The notes under the pieces: generated by a model
Seen by the model: the letters and a program-made list of their open reading frames with translations, nothing else
What the model was told of the DNA's origin: nothing
Databases searched by the model: none
Shown: positions 24,901 to 36,900 of the stretch, one piece after another
Position numbering within the stretch: the stretch's first letter is position 1
Layout: each line of letters begins with the position of its first letter
Source of the DNA: Cafeteria roenbergensis
Lineage: Eukaryota > Sar > Bigyra > Bicosoecida > Cafeteriaceae
DNA: 64,000 nt
Assembly (NCBI GenBank): GCA_008330645.1
Contig: VLTN01000040.1
Location: 1-64,000, forward strand
Direction of reading: 5' to 3'
Position numbers and translations under genes: made by a program

Positions 24901-27900
24901 GTTCATCGTCGAACTGGGCCGACGACAGCACCGGCGGTGCCGTGAAGGCGTCCTCGCGTACCGACACCTCCAGCGAAGGCACGGTGGCCATGCTGCCGTA
25001 CGCGACGTCCTCCGAGACCAAGACCAGCTGAGCACTGACACGGTGCTCGTCGCCAGCCTCGTCCAGGCGATCATCACGAGCGCCAACAATCACAACCTGT
25101 GGCTCGAACCAGTTCTCGGCGGTGAAGGTGAGCTCTGCAATGAAGGATCCGTCGCCCCCAGTCACGGCGTGGGGGCCGGACGACTCCAGCTGCGCCTGAG
25201 ACACGCCGCTCTGGCCAGAGCCCGCGGGGCCAGCGACGCACGCGTCCGCGACCACGGTTCCGGTGATGACCTGCATCACGCTCGGCACGCGCACGGTCAC
25301 AGGGGCCACGGGCTCGGATGTGAGCGAGACGGCCACGGCATCGGGGGTGCCGCCCTCCACGGCGACGAGGAAGGGCGCGCTGGCCTTGGGGTAGCTGAAC
25401 ACGTTGCACACGTCCCGCGGGCACGCGTTGATGCTGTTCTGGCAGACGGCGATGCACGCCTCCGTGGTCCAGACGTCGGACGCCGGGTCGACGGCACGGA
25501 TGAAGACGGACTGCTCGGCAGACCCAGTGCCGACAGAAATGGGCTTTTCGCGCTCAAGGAGCACGCCGGCCTCGTCGTTGTCCATGATGCTCACTCGCAA
25601 GGCGGCGGTGAGCCCGTTGTACGCGGGGTCGGCCGACTCGCAAGCCAGGGTGACATTGGCAGCGTGGGGGCGCGCCTCCGCGATCTCGTCGTCCACGGCT
25701 GACACCTCGATGAGCATGACATCTTCCCACGAGCGCTCGTCGAAGACCAGGACATCGGGGAAGACAGTCAGCTGGTCGGCAGGAGCAGCCACCGAGCACA
25801 AGACCGCGGCGCGGGGCTGCGAGCTGAGCTCCACGAAGAAGGCTCCTTCGGCGTCCGACTCGCCGAACTCGGCCTCAGCCAGCATCATGGGCGTGCCCGG
25901 CGCAGCTTCCGAATTGGCGACGCGCGACACAAGCCCGATCACGTCGTTGTCCGTCGCGGAGAAGGCGGCCTCTGCATCCGAGCCGGTGACCAGGGCCTGG
26001 TAGCCGGCGTCGTTGCTCTGCAGCGCGTCGACCACGGCGCGGAGCCTGAACGCGAAGACGCCACCCACGGCGACAGAGTCGTCTGCGACCGAGACAGTGA
26101 CGACGCGCGACACTCCAGCCACGCCGTCCGCCTCGGAGAAGGTGATCGTGGAGCCAGGGACGGACGAGAGGCCGTCGCGCGACCGCACCGCGATGGTCGG
26201 GTGCGGCAGCAGGCCAGTGACGCATTGCGTTGTTGCGCCAGCTGCAGAGGCGCAGTCGGTGGCGTCAAAGCAGGCGCTGGTGAAGTCAGCGGCCAGGCGG
26301 AACGCGGCCTGCACATCAACCTCGCCTCCGGCAATCACGCCGTCGTCAACCGACGAGCAGTATCCAGTGGAGGCCTCGAGCTGCAGGGTCACGGAGCCGG
26401 CACCGGAGCCGGCACTGCCGGTCACGAAGGGAGCCGCACCGATGGAGACCGAGAAGCTGGCGGGCTCGCTGCCGCCTTCGGCGATCTGCTGGGCGCTTCC
26501 AGTGGCGCTGACGAGGGCGACTGACGGCATGTCATCGTCCTCGACCGCGATGCTGGGGCTGGGCAGGGTGAGCGAGGCAAGGAAGCCGCGGTCCGCAGTC
26601 TGCTGGGCGTTGACGGACATGGACAGGCGGCCGGTGTGCGTGCCCTGGGCGAACTTGTCGTCCTTGACGACGGCCGACACATCCTGGGGTGTGTTCCAGT
26701 TGGCAGCCGTGAAGGTCAGCTTCGCCGGAGAGGCGGTCACGGACGCGTCGCCGGCGACGTCGATCACCACATTGCCTCGGGGCTTGGCCGAGAGGGTCAC
26801 GCTGCCGAGCACGGCCGAGTGGCCAGGGGCGCTGGCGGACGCAGCGGCGCTCTCCTTGAGGGGCGTAGGGGCGGGCGCCGCGGCCGCAAAGAGCACGGCC
26901 GCGACATCGGTGTCGCGCACGGTCGCGGCGATGCGCGGCAGGGAGCGAACATTGCGGATGATGGAGCCGTCCGCCAGCTGGGTGGTGGCAGCGCGCGGGG
27001 TGGTGGACTCCACGCCGTCGAGGGCGTACGAGTCGTCCGTCGAGGTGGTGCGCACGGCAATGGTGCGGGCGCGGTCCCCGAGCGCGGCGTCGCTGCCAGC
27101 GCCGGACACGGTCACGGACACCGCGGTGTTCCAGTCGGCCGGCTGGATGACCACGCTGGCCGGCGAGAAGCTGAGAGCGGCATCGGCCCCCGTGGCCTCC
27201 TGGGCACCCACCAGCTCGACGAGCGACACAGTCACAGCGGCGCCGGGCATGGAGCCGAGGCGCACAGAGAGGCTGGCCGTGGCCCCGGACGCGAGCTCGT
27301 CCACCACGACGCTGGAGGCGCTGTCAGCGGCAGTCACGAACACCCCGGGGGCGTCCTCGAAGTCCTCCACGAGCACGGTGACCTCCATGGTGGACGCCGC
27401 GGCGCCCTCCGGGGTGAAGGCGTGCGAGACGGTCACCACGCGCAGGGCGAAGGCGCGGTCGTCGTTGGCGGCGGCAAACTGCACGGCGCGCGTGAGGGCT
27501 GCGGAGGACAGCGCGAAGCTGGCGTCACCGGTCAGCACCAGGTTGGCGTAGGGCGAGGCCAGGCCGACGCCGGAGCTGGGGGTGGCAGTGAGCGCAACCG
27601 AGCCGCCGACGTCGGAGGAGACGAGGCCCACCGTGTAGGAGCCGGCAGCGCCGCCCTCGGTCAGGCGGATGGTGGAAGCAGACGTCGTGAGGCCGGAGCT
27701 GATCACGCTGACGGTGATGCCGGTCGCCGAGGTGGACGGGCCGGCGGTGGAGCCAAGCCGGGCGGCGGACCCGACGGCAAACTCGGATGCGTCCGAGGCC
27801 GTGACAAGGGCGGTGATGCCGCACGTGGCAGCGGTGGTGCCGCTGGGGGTGACGGTCACGACCTTGGCAGCAGCTGCGGGGCCGTCGGTGGTGGTGAAGG

Positions 27901-30900
27901 TCACGGTGGCGGGGCTGATCGACACGGCATCGCAGCCAGCGTCGGAGCCCTTGGCAAGCGTCACAGTGACATCGCCGGTGGGCTTGGAGCCGGCCAAAAT
28001 GCTGAAGGAAAGAGAGCCGCCGACGGGGACGCTGACGGCGGGGGCGGCGAGGCTGCTGACCACGATCTCGGCGTCGTCGTCGTTCTCCACAGCCAGGTTG
28101 ACAGCGGTCTGCGAGGTGGCCCACAGGCCAGACACGTCCACGTTGGCGCCGGAGCCAACTCCGCGGCCAGTTGCCGTGACCACAAGTGCCGCCACGTAGT
28201 CCCGCGCCACGTCGTCGTTGGCCACGGTGACCGTGAAGGTCTGCTCGGTCTGCCAGCTGTCCCGGCCGAACACGAGGCCGGCGGCGGGAAGGCTGTTGGA
28301 CACGGTGGCGGTCTCGGTGTTGGAGGCAGTGAGCACGACTTCCACTCCAACCATGGGGCGGGCTGCGAGCCGCACGCCAACGACGACGGACGATCCCTCC
28401 GCAGCGACCACGGTGACCACTCCGGAGGCGGCGTCGACGAGCGTGGCAGCCTGGCCGCTCACCGCGCGGACCACTGGGGCGCTGGACTCCAGCCCGTCGA
28501 CGTCGTCCACGCGAAGCGACGCGGACAGCTCCGGAAGGGAGTCGTACTCGGGATCGCGAGGGGCGGCCACGCTGGCAGCAATCTGGGCGGAACGAACCGC
28601 GCCGACGACGCCGTCAGACGTGGAAGTCGCCTCCACGAACACAGGAACGTCCCAGTTGTTGGGCGTGAAGGTGACGGAGTCGGGTGACAAGGCAATGCCG
28701 GACTCAGCGATGGCGACAGGATCGCCGCCCACCACGGACTCGGTGGCAGAGCGCACGGCGAGCGACAAGGAGACCACGCCGCGAGGCATGGACGTGAGGC
28801 GCACGCTTAGCAGGCCGGGGATGGTCTCTGTCGCGACCAGCGAGCCCCCGGCAAGGATATTTCCAGCAACGGCCGCGGTCGCGCTGGCGAACGTATCTTC
28901 CACCGCAGCCGCGCTCAGGCCCGCAACATCGGAGTCGTCACGCACGGTGACAGTGAAACACTGCTGGTTGGGGTTGGACCCGAACGCAGCTGCCTCAGAG
29001 GCAAACAGCAGGACGCAGATGCTCGCTGACCCCTCGCCGGCCATCTGGTCGTCCTCGGCGCTGACAAGGACGCCCTGGGCGCCTGCATCGCCCGATGCGG
29101 TGAACGTGAGGAAGGAGGTGGCAGGGGACACAGAGACGCCCGCCCCGCCGTCTGCGGCAAACGCCGAAACCACAGCGAAGATGGGCGCCGAGCCCGGGAA
29201 GGCAGCACCCATCGTGAGATTCAACGCCGTCGTGGTGCCCTCCCAGAGCGACGTGCTCAGAACGTCGCCTGGCATTGCCCCGTTGATCATCGGGACGGCG
29301 GAGTCGTCGTCGTAGACATCCACGGAGGAGGTCGCTGATGCGAAGAGTTCAAAGTCCTCCCCGGCAGTGGCTTCGGCGACAAGGATGACGTTGTCTCTGT
29401 CGGGCTGCGACAGCGCGTCGTCCGCAGCCTCGACGCGCACTGACTCGCCTGCCTGCCAGTTGTCTGCAGTGAGCGTCACGGTGGAGGGCACCGCACGCAC
29501 GCGAGAGCTGAGAGCCCCCAGAGTGACAGTGATGCCCTCCGCGCCCAGCGGCTGCGCAGCAAGCGCGACGAGGACCTCGGTGGCGGAGTCGGACGTGCCC
29601 TCCGTGAGGCTGGCAGCCACCGATCCCTCGGCGTCGGCTGAGGGCAGGGGTGAGCCGTCGATGCCCAGAAGCAGCACAGTGTTGCGGTCGTCGTCGTTTC
29701 GCTTCACCACGGCAGCAACCGTGCCAGCAGGGTCGTCAACGTAGCGGTCCGCGGTGGAGAGCTCTGGGTCGACGCTGAGCTGCACGCGCACCATCTCGAA
29801 CGTGCCGGAAGGGTCTGAGCTTGAGAACTCCGACGTTCCTCGGCGAAGTGCCCTGGAGTCGTCGTCGGAGGAAATGGCAATCGCCTGTGGCACGTTCCAG
29901 TTGCCTGCGTTGAACATCGCGGCTCCTGTCGTCGACCCACCGGCGGCTAAGGCGTCTGCGCCAGCAATGGCCGCAAGTCGGGGGTTTCCGCATGTGCTGA
30001 GGCGCACATGCACGCTCTGGCCGACCGGGGGCGCTGCCTGCAGCTTCACGAACACCAGCGCGACTGCTGCCGAGCCGGAGGCCCCCTCTGTCACCTCGTC
30101 GCCTGCATCCGACGTGTATGCCGGCTGCTCGGCCACCTCTCCGCCAGGGCGGAAGACCTTGGCCGCTGCGGGGCCCGCAGAGGCCCCGATGTTGGATGCC
30201 GACTCAAAGGCTGCCAGCACCGCAAAGACGTCGTCGTCCACGAGCGAAAGAGGCTGTGCAAGCTGTGAGTCGGCCAGCGAAGCGTACTCGGGAGCGAGTG
30301 CACTCGGGTCTGCAGCGACAGTGACCTGGACGCTCGGCTCGTCCGCCTCGTCCACGTCGTCGTTCAGGTTGGCAATGGGCACGTCGATGGACCGCTGCCC
30401 TGGCGCGAGAGCAACAGATACGGCAGGTGCGACGGTAGGCACCCCAGACAGGGAGCGGACGAAGAAAGCGGCTGACGCCGAAAGCCGCAGCTGAATCGAT
30501 GCCTGCGGCACTGACGGGGCCGTTGCCAGCGAGACCCGAATGAATCCGGCCGATGCATTCGCGTCGCCCTCGATCAGCAGCAGGCCGGCGCCCGTTGCCA
30601 CAGGCGTTCGGTCGCTTGACAAAAGCTGCATCGTCACCGCTGCAACGTCATTGTCCGACACTGTCACAGTGACATCGGTCTGCGTCAGTGCGTCGCCTGT
30701 GAAGCGCGGATCGGCACTCTCGAGAGCGTGCACAACGGTCACGTCGAAGGAGGAGCCCATGTCGATGTCGTCGTCGCCGATGAGGACTGTCACGGAAACG
30801 CCGGCCTCCCAGTTGTCGGCGTCAAGCACGATGGAGGTGATCGAGTGGCCACTGGCATTCTGAAGCACCGCCTGGCCGGGGGGGAGAGCGACTCCAGAAG

Positions 30901-33900
30901 CCGCAAGCGTCACAGCTGGCACAACCACGACAGCAGCCTCCGGAGCCGCAGACAGCCGCAGGGTGTACGTGGCTCCTGTGCCGCCTTCAGCGGCTTCAGA
31001 GTTGCTCACTTGCGTCCTCAGGCCAGCAAGATCATTGTCCGTGACGCGAACCGCGATGCTGCTCACCGCTCTGGCCGGGAACGCCTGGCCCATTTCGCCG
31101 CAGCTGTCACCAGTCACCACCACCAGCGACAGCCCGGACATGTGGACGCGCCCTTCGTCGGCGTCGTCGTCCACGGCCGACACACGGATCACACCCACTC
31201 CCGAAGAGGCCGCGCTCAGGTCCAGAGGGGCAACGCCCGCCGTGTTGCCAGACAGCGCGGCGTCCTCGGAGACAAGTCCGCCTGCCTCCAGGCGCAGCTG
31301 CTTCCCGGGCACGCACTGCTCCTTGGCGGGGCTAGCTGTCGACGAGCAGCCGCCACACGACCCGAACACGAGACTGTGCTCGGACGCGGAAGAGCCGGTG
31401 CTGCACGGCAGGTCGAAGCGGTCCACGCCATCGCACCGGCAGTGGCCATCCGCCAGGAAGACGGAAACGGTCGTATCTGACACCTCCGTGGCGGGCGCGC
31501 CCGACAGGCATCCCGAGGGGATGGCCGCCACGTTCACGAGCACCTCCGCCACAGGCGTGGCGGCGGCGCCGCTCGCCTCCTCCACGGACGGCACGATGCC
31601 TGACGCTGTGTACAGCAGCGCGCCCGTGGGGGCGTCCGGCACCACAGACTGCGACAGGCTCACGTTGAGCCAGCGCGTGATGCCGTCATACTGTGCGTCG
31701 GCGCCGCCCACGGGAGTCACCACGGCGGAGAGGCGCAGTCCTGCCGTCACCGCGGCAGGGGCCACGAAGCCGACGATGGTCGACTGCGTCCACGCGTTGC
31801 GATCGGAGAGAACAGTGATGGAGCCGCCCAAACCTTGGCGAACAGCCGAAAGGCTGGAAGCCCCCACGTCACCGAAGGCAGTCTGCAGCTCGGCTGCTGC
31901 GCCCGTGAATAGCAGCCTGGCAGGGGCAAGGCTTGAGGCGGCACCCGTCTGGTCTGTCGCCATGAACTCGATGGAAAGAGCTGGGGAAAGCGGCTGCGAC
32001 GAGATGGTCGCGATCACGGGAACGGCTTGTCCAAGGGTCAGGGCTTGGCCGCTGGCGACGCCACCGAAAGACAGAACAACGCCCGCAACATCGTCATTCA
32101 GCACCGTGAAGGCCGCATCTGCGGGGGCACCTTCGACGCCAGCCTGAAGGGCGCTGTAGACCGCATCGGTGGTGGCTGGGCCAACAGCGTGCTTCACCGA
32201 CGCGTTCAGCACGGGGCTGCCTTCATCCACAAAGTTGCGGAGCATGCGAACCGAGACGTTGCGCGGCGTGGACCAGTTGGCGCCTCCGAAGACGAGCTGC
32301 TTCGGCTCGGCTACCACGACCATTGCTCCTGTGGCAGCCACATCGCGGGATCCAGCGAGAACCGCCACTTGCTCAACATTCACGACCACGGCGCCGCGAG
32401 GCTGCGAGCTTAGCACGATGGTGTACACCACAGGCACGCCTTCGGCAACCGTGGAGCTGCTCGTGGCCGAGACAAGGACGCCAGCGGCATCGTCGTCCGT
32501 GACCCGCACAGCGAGCGCGCTCGACGTGAACGCTCCTGGCCAGGCTGCTGCCAAGTCGGCAGTTGGCGCCAGCGTGCCGATGTCCTTGGCTGGGTCGCCG
32601 GCCTTCACCACTGCAGCGCTGAAGTGTGCATCTTCCGACTGCAGAACAACCGCAGCCAGCAGCGCCTCAATGGTGCGAGGAGGCGCAGCCAGGGGTCCAG
32701 CGGAGTCGATGTCGTCTTGGCGCACAGACACCGTAAACACCACATCCGGTTGGAACACGTGAGGCTTGAGAGGGGCGCCCAACAACCACTCTTCGTTGTA
32801 GTGATAGTCCGGAACGGACCAGTTCGAGGGGCCGACAACGGCAGACGAGGGGGTCACTGTCACGACGCTGGCCCACGAAGCAGAGCACTCGCCCTGCGTC
32901 GCTGTGCCTGTCATAGTGTCCACCATGGATGCACAGTCCGCGTCTGACGCGCACAGCGTCACGTTGCGAGACTGCCTTCCGGACGGGAGCCGGCACACCT
33001 TGATCGCATCCGTGAGGGCGACCGTCACGGGTGACGTGGGTCTGGAGGTCAGACGCACGCCGATCAGAACCGAGGTGTTCCCGGAGCCATCTTCATGCAG
33101 AGCCGGGACGGGGGGCTCCGGGTCCTCCGCCGTGAACTGAGCCGAGTCTCCTTGCACGACCCGAGCGGAGATGGCAGCTTCATCGTCGTCTTCAACGACA
33201 ATAGAGACGCTTCGCTCGAAGCCTGACTCCGCAAGCGTGTCGTACCGAGGATCGCAAGTGACGGACTCGGCGAAATAGGGCTCCTGTACTCCGCATGGCA
33301 TTAAGCGGATCGAAAGGGCGTCCTCGAGCACGACGCTCGATTGAGGGCCGACTGGAAGGCCAGCCTCGTCGGAGAGGATGGGACGCGAATCGACGTCATC
33401 GTCGATGACAGCGACGCACACCATGCCAGAGATCAGCAAAAATCCCTCAGGCGCAGCCGCCTCAGCAGTCATGCTCTCTGTGATCTGCGACCGCGTCGTG
33501 CTTGGGGCTTCGTAGTCCATCAGAGCCCTTGCGCTCCCAACACTGCCCGGGATCCAGTCATACAGTAGATCTCCCGCGTGCCTGACAGTGGCGAACAGCC
33601 GCACGCCGCGGCGATATGCCTCCTCAGAGAGCGTGACGTTGAAGAAGACGGTCGTAGAACCCCTCAGCGATGTGGGCATCACGCGCACGCAGGATGCCAG
33701 TGGGCGAGTGCCCCGGCTTTCCAGATCATAGTTGTCCCCGTCATAAAACGCCACGGCATAGTCGTCGTCGTAGTTGTCGACGACGTGGCCGACGACGTGG
33801 CCGTGGCCGTGACGCTCGGCGTCGGGGTGCCCGACGACGTGGCCGACGAGGTGGCCGTGGCCGTGACGCTCGGCGTCGGGGTGCCCGACGACGTGGCCGA

Positions 33901-36900
33901 CGAGGTGGCCGTGGCCGTGACGCTCGGCGTCGGGGTGCCCGACGACGTGGCCGACGACGTGGCCGTGGCCGTGACGCTCGGCGTCGGGGTGCCCGACGAC
34001 GTGGCCGACGAGGTGGCCGTGGCCGTGACGCTCGGCGTCGGGGTGCCCGACGACGTGGCCGACGAGGTGGCCGTGGCCGTGACGCTCGGCGTCGGGGTGC
34101 CCGACGACGTGGCCGACGAGGTGGCCGTGGCCGTGACGCTCGGCGTCGGGGTGCCCGACGACGTGGCCGACGAGGTGGCCGTGGCCGTGACGCTCGGCGT
34201 CGGGGTGCCCGACGACGTGGCCGACGAGGTGGCCGTGGCCGTGACGCTCGGCGTCGGGGTGCCCGACGACGTGGCCGACGAGGTGGCCGTGGCCGTGACG
34301 CTCGGCGTCGGGGTGCCCGACGACGTGGCCGACGAGGTGGCCGTGGCCGTGACGCTCGGCGTCGGGGTGCCCGACGACGTGGCCGACGAGGTGGCCGTGG
34401 CCGTGACGCTCGGCGTCGGGGTGCCCGACGAGGTGGCCGACGAGGTGGCCGTGGCCGTGACGCTCGGCGTCGGGGTGCCCGACGACGTGGCCGACGAGGT
34501 GGCCGTGGCCGTGACGCTCGGCGTCGGGGTGCCCGACGACGTGGCCGACGAGGTGGCCGTGGCCGTGACGCTCGGCGTCGGGGTGCCCGACGACGTGGCC
34601 GACGAGGTGGCCGTGGCCGTGACGCTCGGCGTCGGGGTGCCCGACGACGTGGCCGACGACGTGGCCGTGGCCGTGACGCTCGGCGTCGGGGTGCCCGACG
34701 ACGTGGCCGACGAGGTGGCCGTGGCCGTGACGCTCGGCGTCGGGGTGCCCGACGACGTGGCCGACGACGTGGCCGTGGCCGTGACGCTCGGCGTCGGGGT
34801 GCCCGACGACGTGGCCGACGAGGTGGCCGTGGCCGTGACGCTCGGCGTCGGGGTGCCCGACGACGTGGCCGACGAGGTGGCCGTGGCCGTGACGCTCGGC
34901 GTCGGGGTGCCCGACGACGTGGCCGACGAGGTGGCCGTGGCCGTGACGCTCGGCGTCGGGGTGCCCGACGACGTGGCCGACGAGGTGGCCGTGGCCGTGA
35001 CGCTCGGCGTCGGGGTGCCCGACGACGTGGCCGACGAGGTGGCCGTGGCCGTGACGCTCGGCGTCGGGGTGCCCGACGACGTGGCCGACGAGGTGGCCGT
35101 GGCCGTGACGCTCGGCGTCGGGGTGCCCGACGACGTGGCCGACGAGGTGGCCGTGGCCGTGACGCTCGGCGTCGGGGTGCCCGACGACGTGGCCGACGAG
35201 GTGGCCGTGGCCGTGACGCTCGGCGTCGGGGTGCCCGACGACGTGGCCGACGAGGTGGCCGTGGCCGTGACGCTCGGCGTCGGGGTGCCCGACGACGTGG
35301 CCGACGAGGTGGCCGTGGCCGTGACGCTCGGCGTCGGGGTGCCCGACGACGTGGCCGACGAGGTGGCCGTGGCCGTGACGCTCGGCGTCGGGGTGCCCGA
35401 CGACGTGGCCGACGAGGTGGCCGTGGCCGTGACGCTCGGCGTCGGGGTGCCCGACGACGTGGCCGACGAGGTGGCCGTGGCCGTGACGCTCGGCGTCGGG
35501 GTGCCCGACGACGTGGCCGACGAGGTGGCCGTGGCCGTGACGCTCGGCGTCGGGGTGCCCGACGACGTGGCCGACGAGGTGGCCGTGGCCGTGACGCTCG
35601 GCGTCGGGGTGCCCGACGACGTGGCCGACGAGGTGGCCGTGGCCGTGACGCTCGGCGTCGGGGTGCCCGACGACGTGGCCGACGAGGTGGCCGTGGCCGT
35701 GACGCTCGGCGTCGGGGTGCCCGACGACGTGGCCGACGAGGTGGCCGTGGCCGTGACGCTCGGCGTCGGGGTGCCCGACGACGTGGCCGACGAGGTGGCC
35801 GTGGCCGTGACGCTCGGCGTCGGGGTGCCCGACGACGTGGCCGACGAGGTGGCCGTGGCCGTGACGCTCGGCGTCGGGGTGCCCGACGACGTGGCCGACG
35901 AGGTGGCCGTGGCCGTGACGCTCGGCGTCGGGGTGCCCGACGACGTGGCCGACGAGGTGGCCGTGGCCGTGACGCTCGGCGTCGGGGTGCCCGACGACGT
36001 GGCCGACGAGGTGGCCGTGGCCGTGACGCTCGGCGTCGGGGTGCCCGACGACGTGGCCGACGAGGTGGCCGTGGCCGTGACGCTCGGCGTCGGGGTGCCC
36101 GACGACGTGGCCGACGAGGTGGCCGTGGCCGTGACGCTCGGCGTCGGGGTGCCCGACGACGTGGCCGACGAGGTGGCCGTGGCCGTGACGCTCGGCGTCG
36201 GGGTGCCCGACGACGTGGCCGACGAGGTGGCCGTGGCCGTGACGCTCGGCGTCGGGGTGCCCGACGACGTGGCCGACGAGGTGGCCGTGGCCGTGACGCT
36301 CGGCGTCGGGGTGCCCGACGACGTGGACGACGAGGTGGCCGTGGCCGTGACGCTCGGCGTCGGGGTGCCCGACGACGTGGCCGACGAGGTGGCCGTGGCC
36401 GTGACGCTCGGCGTCGGGGTGCCCGACGACGTGGCCGACGAGGTGGCCGTGGCCGTGACGCTCGGCGTCGGGGTGCCCGACGACGTGGCCGACGAGGTGG
36501 CCGTGGCCGTGACGCTCGGCGTCGGGGTGCCCGACGACGTGGCCGACGAGGTGGCCGTGGCCGTGACGCTCGGCGTCGGGGTGCCCGACGACGTGGCCGA
36601 CGACGTGGCCGTGGCCGTGACGCTCGGCGTCGGGGTGCCCGACGACGTGGCCGACGAGGTGGCTGACGACGTGGCCGTGGCCGTGACGCTCGGCGTCGGG
36701 GTGCCCGACGACGTGGCCGACGAGGTGGCCGTGGCCGTGACGCTCGGCGTCGGGGTGCCCGACGACGTGGCCGACGAGGTGGCCGTGGCCGTGACGCTCG
36801 GCGTCGGGGTGCCCGACGACGTGGCCGACGAGGTGGCCGTGGCCGTGACGCTCGGCGTCGGGGTGCCCGACGACGTGGCCGACGAGGTGGCCGTGGCCGT

